From: Pachypanchax playfairii
Lineage: Eukaryota; Chordata; Actinopteri; Cyprinodontiformes; Aplocheilidae
Assembly: GCA_006937955.1 (NCBI GenBank)
Contig: SSNP01000069.1
Span: forward strand, 1,631,540-1,695,539
Length of the DNA stretch: 64,000 nucleotides
Direction: 5' to 3'
Shown: one piece after another, positions 57,400 to 64,000 of the stretch
Layout of the letters: the number at the start of each line of letters is the position of its first letter
How positions within the stretch are numbered: the stretch's first letter is position 1
Notes under the pieces: generated by a model
Database searches by the model: none
What the model was told of the DNA's origin: nothing
What the model saw: only the letters and a program-made list of their open reading frames with translations
Made by a program: the position numbers and the translations under genes

Positions 57400-59705
57400 A
57401 GCTGGGAAGATGGTGCCGGTGTGCTTGACTTGCCCTCCCTTACTGAAAGCTCTATTAATGTTTATATTTTTTTTATTAGCTTTTATTTCTAAAATCGACT
57501 CTCTGAATTTGTATGATCGCCACTCACTCCTGGATCTTCAAATATCTGCCAGAATTTTTGTGGGATCGTTTGAGGGTGGTCAGCGAAGTTTGCCTCCTGT
57601 TCAGTAGGCGGTACTGGCATACCTGTGCCATGCACCTGTTCCCCCGCCCCAGAATAGACACTGTCGCCGCCAGTCTAACTATGCCCACGTCAATATGGGG
57701 TGAACTCAGGAAATCTGCAATCTCTTCGCCGAGCTCCGAGAGTTGTCAACACAACAAGGACCTTTTCTCATCGAACTCTCTGGATTTTCTTTGTTTTGTG
57801 GAGACCTGGGTGCATCCTGGTGAGTCTGCTGTTTTTTCTGAACTGTTGCCACTGGACTGCCACTATCTTAACTTTCCTCATGTGTTTGCAACTGTTTTTA
57901 CGGATGCTTATAAGGGTCACATTTTGGATCTTGTTTTATGCTCTGGTTTGTCTATCTCGGATGTTAAAATTTGTGATGCTGTGTTTTTGGATCATATGCC
58001 TGCTTTATTTAAAATTACCTTACCTGGTAACATCTAATCAAATCCTCCTGTTCGGCCTGTTCAAATTATCCCCTGCTCTCCAGTTCTCAATCCTTTTTGA
58101 TCGGAACTCTGTTATTCTTGAGACTGTGTGCCATTACATAAATGAGCTCAGTTCCTGGTTCCACTCAACCTGCCAGACTGTTTAGGACTCAATGGCTCCA
58201 CTTAAACAAAAGATGCCTAAAACCAAATCGGAGCCATGGCTAGATTAAACAACCTGCACTATCAGACGACAGTGTCGAAGAGCAGAAAGGAAATGGAAGA
58301 AGGATAGACTCCAAGTTTCTTTCCAAACTTTAAAGAACTGTTGGCATCAATATCAGGAAGCTGTGAGAGAGGCTAAAAGTAAACATCTATCAAACATTAT
58401 TCTTTTAAACCGTCATAAACCTCAAGTACTTTTTAGTACGATTGACAATGTTCTTAATACTCAGCAATATGCCTATATAGAACCTTCTGTTCAGACGTGA
58501 ACATTTCCTATCCTTCTTTGTTGATAAGGTCTGTGGTATCAGGGCTCAGATATCATCCCTAGTCTCTGGTCCAACTGTCTCTGTTTCTGGTTCAGCTGTC
58601 TTTCACCAGTTTGAGCCTCTGACTGTAAAGTTATTATATTATGTTGTGCATCCTCTGAAGCCGTCAGGTTCTCCCTCTGATGTTTTGCCACCTCGACTTT
58701 TTAGAGAAGTCTTTCCTAATCTGGCATCATTTGTCCTAGCCCTTATTAATAGTTGCCTCTCATCTGGGATTGTTAGGGAAAGTTTAAAACATGCTACAGT
58801 ACAGCCCTTATTAAAAAAAACTAATCTTGATCTTTCCAATTTTAGGCCTATCTCCAAACTTCCGTTTCTTTCTAAGGTACTTGAAAAAGTTGTCTTTATC
58901 CAGGTAAATTAGTTTTTACAAGAAGATGACATTTTAGAAAAAATTCAATCTGGTTTTAAATCACTTCACAGTACTGAGACTGCTTTACTCAAGGTTTTTA
59001 ATGATGTTCTTTTAGCTACTGACTCTGGGATCATGTGGTCCTGGTTCTGCTGGACCTATCAGCTGCATTTGACACTGTGGATCATGACATTTTGATGTCT
59101 CGATTGGACCACTATGTAGGGATACAAGGCACTGTGTTGAAGTGGTTCAGGTCCTACCTAACTGACAGGATGGATAATTTTAACTCTTCTTCGGTTCCTT
59201 TAACTTGTGGAGTCCCACAGGGCTCAGTTCTTGGCCCTTTGCTTTTCACTTTGTATTTGTTGCCCCTTGGTTTAATTTTTAGAAAATATAAATGTTCTTT
59301 TCACTTTTATGCTGAGGACATTCAGGTGTTTAAATGTGAGCACTCTTCCCATTTAAAAGTTCTTTTACAGGTCCTTGAGGAAGTGAGAGCCTGGATGTCC
59401 AGCAATTTTCTTCATTTTAATGATAACAAGACTGAGACTTTAGTTTTTAATCCCAGTGCTGCTAGTCGGTCCTGCCCTTTTAATCTTGGCCCTCTTGCTC
59501 AGTACCAAAAGACCACGGTGACTAATCTGGGTGTGAAGATGGACAGTGATTTTTTTTTTTGACAGGCAGATCAGTGCAGTGGTGAAATCTAGTTATTATC
59601 AGCTAAGACAACTTGCTAAGGTCAAACATGTTTTGTCAACTCAGGTCTTGATTCACACATTCATCACAACACGCCTTGATTATTGTAATTCTCTGTACTG
59701 AAAGG
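57400..59705 (+). pseudogene. LINE-2 copy 2 (endonuclease and reverse transcriptase)
   Basis: Starts in a 5' UTR, then the endonuclease piece (LDFLCFVETWVHPGESAVFS, then KGHILDLVLCSGLSISDVKI, VFLDHMPALFKITLPG), with the middle of the domain deleted. Reverse transcriptase: LKKTNLDLSNFRPISKLPFL, DLSAAFDTVDHDILMSRLDH, GVPQGSVLGPLLFTLYLLPL, CSFHFYAEDIQVF (YADD changed to YAED), FNDNKTETLVFNPSA, then TRLDYCNSLY and truncation near 59700. Several stops. The catalytic Asp-to-Glu change would by itself impair polymerisation. Confidence 0.85.
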
Positions 59706-60471
59706 TTTTCCTCTAAATCCTTGTAGGTTTTGAACCTGGCTGGAAGGTCCATCACAGGTAGATCAGGGTTCTGTAATCTGCAGTTCTGTGACCACATGTG
59801 GCCCTTCAGACACTCTGAACTGGCTCCTTTTAACTTTGACCAAAACCATCATGAACCTGAATAACAACAGGAAACAGAACATGTTTGCCTCTTTAACATA
59901 GAATTTCTGCAGAATGACACTAATATTACAAACAGGTTGTTCTGCCTGTATGAACTGATTCCAGAACCAGAACTGAACAGACTTGAGTTTGACTGAAATG
60001 TCTGTAAAATGAATCAATCAATTGAACTTTGATCTGAATCTTTTTGAGCTGCAGTCTGACTCCCCTGATCCACAAACCAACATGTTACATCAGAAACAGC
60101 TGATCTGATGTTTCAACATGTTCAGTTTTCAGAATAAGAACTTGTTGGATTAAACAGATTCTTCATATAACAGGAACAAACTGATAAAAGACCTGAAACA
60201 CTTTAACAAAGTAAAACTTGTTTCATTTTATGAACATTTCAGTAATAACTGAGTTTTTATTATAACAACTTGTTCCTGCAGGATCCTGGTGGAGGCTGGT
60301 GTTTATCTCCTGCAGCAGGAACAACAATCTGATGTTTGTTTTTATAAACATAAAGGTGGAACTTCAAGTTATACACTTATAGTTAAACTGTTTTATTCTT
60401 TTTTTTAGGGTCAAAGTGACTTTGTAGCTCTTGACAAATGAAATGTATTATGAGTAATGAGAAAATGGCCG
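59706..60471. other. No gene seen
   Basis: No recognised domain, terminus or repeat family. Confidence 0.45.
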
Positions 60472-61147
60472 TATAGTGGTCGACGGTTATATGCACGACC
60501 TCGGTGCCCAGCAGTTTTGTGCATATAAGCGTTGTGTGCATTTATCCGTCAGTTGTCATTTGGACTGTAAACATGGGTATTGATAACAGCTAATTGGAAA
60601 TGATGTAATAATGCAATTGCAATATATCAGGAGAATAATACTCTCAAACAGACTGAGTTATACTCGTAGAGTGGATCCACTATGACACTATAAGTAAACA
60701 GATGCGCCAGATACACGCGCATGGACGTGACGGTAACAACACAGATTAAGTTACAGTTAGTAACAGAACAGTTTTCTATATCGAATATTAAGAACTCATG
60801 ATTGGGCACTAAAACTAGAACAAATGTTACATTTGACACTATTTCACACTGAAGAAGTCGGTGATTATTTTTGGCGACCGTCTGACAGCTTCAGCCAGAC
60901 ACGCTACACACCCATGCAAAACTCATCTAACAGCGAGAGTGTGTGTGAGAACACCAGCGGAGGTTTACAGTCAAGTAACTAGTGAGAAACAGCAAGATTT
61001 AGTGAGATGCATGTACAATATCTCCAAATGTTTTGTGCATATAAGTGTCGGAGCTGTGCATATAAGCGTATGGATTCTCTATGACACAGGAACGTGCCCA
61101 GCAGTTTTGTGCATATAAGCGTTGTGCATATAACCGTCGACCACTTT
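60472..61147. mobile_element. pogo-like MITE, complete
   Basis: Left end AGTGGTCGACGGTTATATGC and, inverted, the right end AGTGGTCGACGGTTATATGC at 61117-61145. GTGCATATAAGCG recurs inside both ends. The related truncated copy is at 32591. No transposase. Confidence 0.8.
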
Positions 61148-61599
61148 ATTAGTTATAAAGGTTGCAGATCCTTGATATAGGAGAAATCAAATAAGTTCCC
61201 AGAAACCTTCTGAGTTCAGCAAGAAGGTCTGTAAGCAAAATGTTTGGAACTTTGTTAGCCAAACAACAGGTGTGAGTGACTTCCAGCACCTTGTCTGATT
61301 TATTCAGCTCAAAATGTGAAACACTGCCACCTAGAGACAGAGTTTATGTAGCTTGTATGTAACTTAGCTAAACTCAATTTACATCTCTGGACGTGCAGCT
61401 CCACCAATCAGATGTTAAGGTCTATTAATGAGCCACAGTGACAGTTTAAATTATTTCATGATGCACTGCAGCACCAGAACCATGAAATAATTAAATACTC
61501 AATTAATTAATTAAATACAATACAATTAAATGTGGAATTGTTTATTGTTTATTTTTGTTTATTTTTGATTTTCTGCTTTTATAACCTGCACTTCCATCA
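61148..61599. other. No gene seen
   Basis: AT-rich, with TTAATTAA words near 61500. Unassigned. Confidence 0.45.
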
Positions 61600-62356
61600 G
61601 TCATATTGACAAATGTGAGATCTCTTTGCTAACAAAATGGATGAACTTGAAACTCTGTTGAAGACCCAACCAGAGTATCAGAATGCAGCATCATGTGTTT
61701 CACTGAGACACGGCTAAAGGAGCATATCCCGGACTCCAGCGTGTATCTGCCTGGCTTTCAAACAATACGAGCAGACAGAGATTTGAAGAGGAGCATCAAA
61801 AGAAAAGGAGGTGAGATCGCTGTATTATTGAACAAAAAGGTGTCATCCTGTACATGCTGTTGTGAAATATCATCTTTCCAGATATTGAACTTTTGAACAG
61901 AGCAGACTGTACGTGCTCAAGAAGCTTAGATCCTTCAACATTTGCAGCAAGATGTTGAAGATCTTTTATAAGTCTTTTGTGGAGAGTGTGATCCCACCTG
62001 CAGTCACCTGTTGGGGGCGGAGCATCAGAGCAAGTGACATGAAGAGGTTGAACAGATTGATAAGGAGGGCTGGTTCTGTTCTGGGGACTGATCTGGAGTC
62101 TCTTGAGTTGATTGTCCAAAGGAGGATGGTTCGGAAAATGAAAATCACCATGTTAAACCCCCATCATCCTCTTCACAACACAGTAACTCAACAACAGAGT
62201 GTCTTCAGTCAGAAGCTTCTTCAGATCTGCTCCAGCACAGACCGCTACAGGAGATCCTTCTTGCCCACAGCTAGAACCCTCTACAATGGCTCCCTGAAAA
62301 AACTGAGCTACAACAACACGTAATTTCCCTTCGGGGATTAATAAAGTATTTTTGAT
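61600..62356 (+). mobile_element. Internally deleted LINE-R
   Basis: Endonuclease start (NKMDELETLLKTQPEYQNA, CFTETRLKEHIPDSSVYLPG) is followed, after about 120 bp of degenerate sequence, by the C-terminal end (LKKLRSFNICSKMLKIFYKS, GRSIRASDMKRLNRLIRRAG, ESLELIVQRRM, YRRSFLPTARTL once only, NGSLKKLSYNNT stop) and the 'cggggattaataaag' tail. Deletion endpoints differ from those of the copy at 26528. Confidence 0.8.
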
Positions 62357-63062
62357 TGATTTTTTGGGAATAAATATTTACATATTTATTTCAGAATTAA
62401 ATAAAATAATGAAACTTTTACTTATTTAATGACACATTTAATTAATTATTCAATGATGTATTTATTTATTTTTGGCACTCTTGACATTCGATAGACACTG
62501 TTGAGAATAACCCAGTGTATCCTTTATTTTAGTGGCAAAAGTACCATTGCTTTCAGTTTTAAGTCTCACGCTTGTGCAGAAGGAGCTCCAGCTTTGGGAT
62601 GTTGGCAGCACATTGACACACATACTACATATGTTTATACACAGGTACACACATATGCAATAAATTATAAAACACTCTGACAGTGCCAAGTGTGTTCTCT
62701 CAGCATGATGCCCCTGTTCTTGTTTTCACTCTGAACACTCAGTCCGACTGAGACACGTTCAAAAACCATGTCCATGTTTTCTGGAGTCTGAAACACACAT
62801 CAGGCTGACAGCTCCCACTGACAGACACCCACAGATCGGAATCCATTAATCCTGAAATCTAAACTACACACCCACATGATGCTGAATTCCTTCACAACTA
62901 TCTGACTCTGGCTTTGGGATGTCACTTTTTACTTCAGTTTAAGTGAAAGAAGTATAATGTTTCAGAGGTGGATTTAATAGCCTAACTTTCATTTATCGTC
63001 ACAAACACTCACTTTTCTAGATGTTCACCAAGAAATCCATCATTATGTTTACAGAGAGATGA
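62357..63062. other. No gene seen
   Basis: Nothing recognised. Confidence 0.45.
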
Positions 63063-63501
63063 TTAAAAGTACAATATGTAAGAATTTTACAGTGAAATAC
63101 TCACACAACAGTCACAGCAACTTGACTGGCATATTTTGCTTCTTATTTTTAATGCAAGATTATTATCAGCAGAAACGAAATAAAAAATGGTCTTTGCTTG
63201 CTACTCTTTAGATTGTCCTCTGACATGATGCCAACAAAAAGCGAACTCTGGTCAGTGAGCTGAAAAATCTAACTGCTAGTATTTATTTGAACTAATAGCA
63301 ACCACTGCTGCAACAAACAGCTGTTGCCATTAAGCAGCAAAGGAACCGCCCACTCACAGCACAACCTGAACCACTGAAGTTATTCAGTCAGTCAGGGTCC
63401 AGAGTGTCTAATATGAAGCTGAACATGCTTTGCAGTTAGCATCCACTTAGACAAGTTTCATAACGCTAGTTAGTTTTAAAAGTTATTTAGTTCTGCTTTA
63501 A
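63063..63501. mobile_element. Diverged relative of TTAA MITE family 2
   Basis: TTAA at both ends. The right end, inverted, reads TTAAAGCAGAACTAAATAAC, close to the family 2 terminus. The left end (TTAAAAGTACAATATGTAAG) is more diverged. Confidence 0.45.
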
Positions 63502-64000
63502 TGATCCCTTTAAATGCGCATCAATTAAATCTGATAAATCTGAACATAACCGAATCTGTTGTTCCTATGCAGAATGGACATGTACAGTATTAGCTGTTAA
63601 TTTTGTGTAAAGGACAACACTGCATATACTTGCTAACACCACCTCTAGAATGTGTCCTGCTTCCTCTGTCTTGTCTCCGTAAGACACGTCTAAAAGAAGT
63701 GGAAGATCCTTTATAACATCGATTTCTTCTTTGACAGGTTTCAGGTCACACACAAAAAACAAGACTTTAGAAATGAGGTGAGTCTGAGAACTACATAGTT
63801 TTCTGTTTTAAAAAAGTCTAAACTACGTACATGCCTAGTTGATCTAAAGTGGATTTTAAAACCGCTATAATAAAAATAATTTTATTGTATGAGGCACCAG
63901 TCATTTACAGTTTGAGTTCTTCTGTTCTCTGAATCCAAACACTGAACAAGTTGATGACACTGTTAGCTTATCAGCAGCTTTTAAAGCTACATTATTTATG
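63502..64000. other. Window end, no firm gene
   Basis: A possible exon on either strand around 63640-63780 is discussed under rejected items. Confidence 0.35.

Noticed and set aside
63600..63780. Possible exon on minus (CDLKPVKEEIDVIKDLPLLL, DVSYGDKTEEAGHILE) or on plus ending at a GTGAGT donor near 63777
   Set aside because: The minus peptide looks protein-like but its acceptor and donor are weak, and the plus frame has a good donor but no recognised peptide. I could not decide and do not call a gene.

Overview
The window looks like teleost fish genomic DNA: AT-rich intergenic sequence dense in fish-type transposable elements (Tc1, Harbinger, TTAA-target DNA elements, mariner and pogo-like MITEs, LINE-2 and Rex/CR1-like LINEs, Gypsy solo LTRs, tRNA-like SINE-type repeats), with intron-bearing genes. 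I cannot name the species.

Layout. 1-14.9 kb is gene-poor, holding old repeats, the 3' end of a LINE, two copies of a TTAA-flanked MITE and a dead Tc1 transposase. 14.9-19.7 kb on the minus strand holds the one complete host gene, alas1 (5-aminolevulinate synthase 1), with ten coding exons, one 5' noncoding exon, a TATA-type promoter and a poly(A) signal. All splice junctions are consensus and the joined frame gives 623 codons. 19.7-33 kb is a repeat field with LINE fragments, several TTAA elements that carry captured first exons, and an integrase-like exon. 33.5-36.4 kb (minus) is a broken multi-exon transposase of probable Kolobok type. 37.9-42.4 kb has LINE and Gypsy remnants. 42.4-46.4 kb is a Harbinger element with 32-bp inverted termini, a HARBI1-like transposase and a Myb/SANT partner gene, both dead. 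49.5-59.7 kb is a nest of solo LTRs and LINE-2 copies. 60.4-63.5 kb holds further MITEs and an internally deleted LINE.

The most interesting signal is in the alas1 5' leader. A hairpin there has every feature of an iron-responsive element: CAGTGC loop, 5-bp upper stem, unpaired C, and a paired lower stem. It closely resembles, from memory, the IRE of vertebrate ALAS2, yet the protein is clearly ALAS1, which in mammals has no IRE. If real, the housekeeping heme-synthesis enzyme of this fish would be under translational iron control, in addition to the three heme-binding CP motifs in its N-terminus.

Assembly quality matters here. Single N characters at 31063, 44306 and 57088 are flanked by near-identical duplicated blocks. 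One join still carries 17 bases of the Tn5 mosaic end, a library adapter. At that join the two copies differ by a clean transposon insertion, so they look like a filled and an empty allele placed in tandem.
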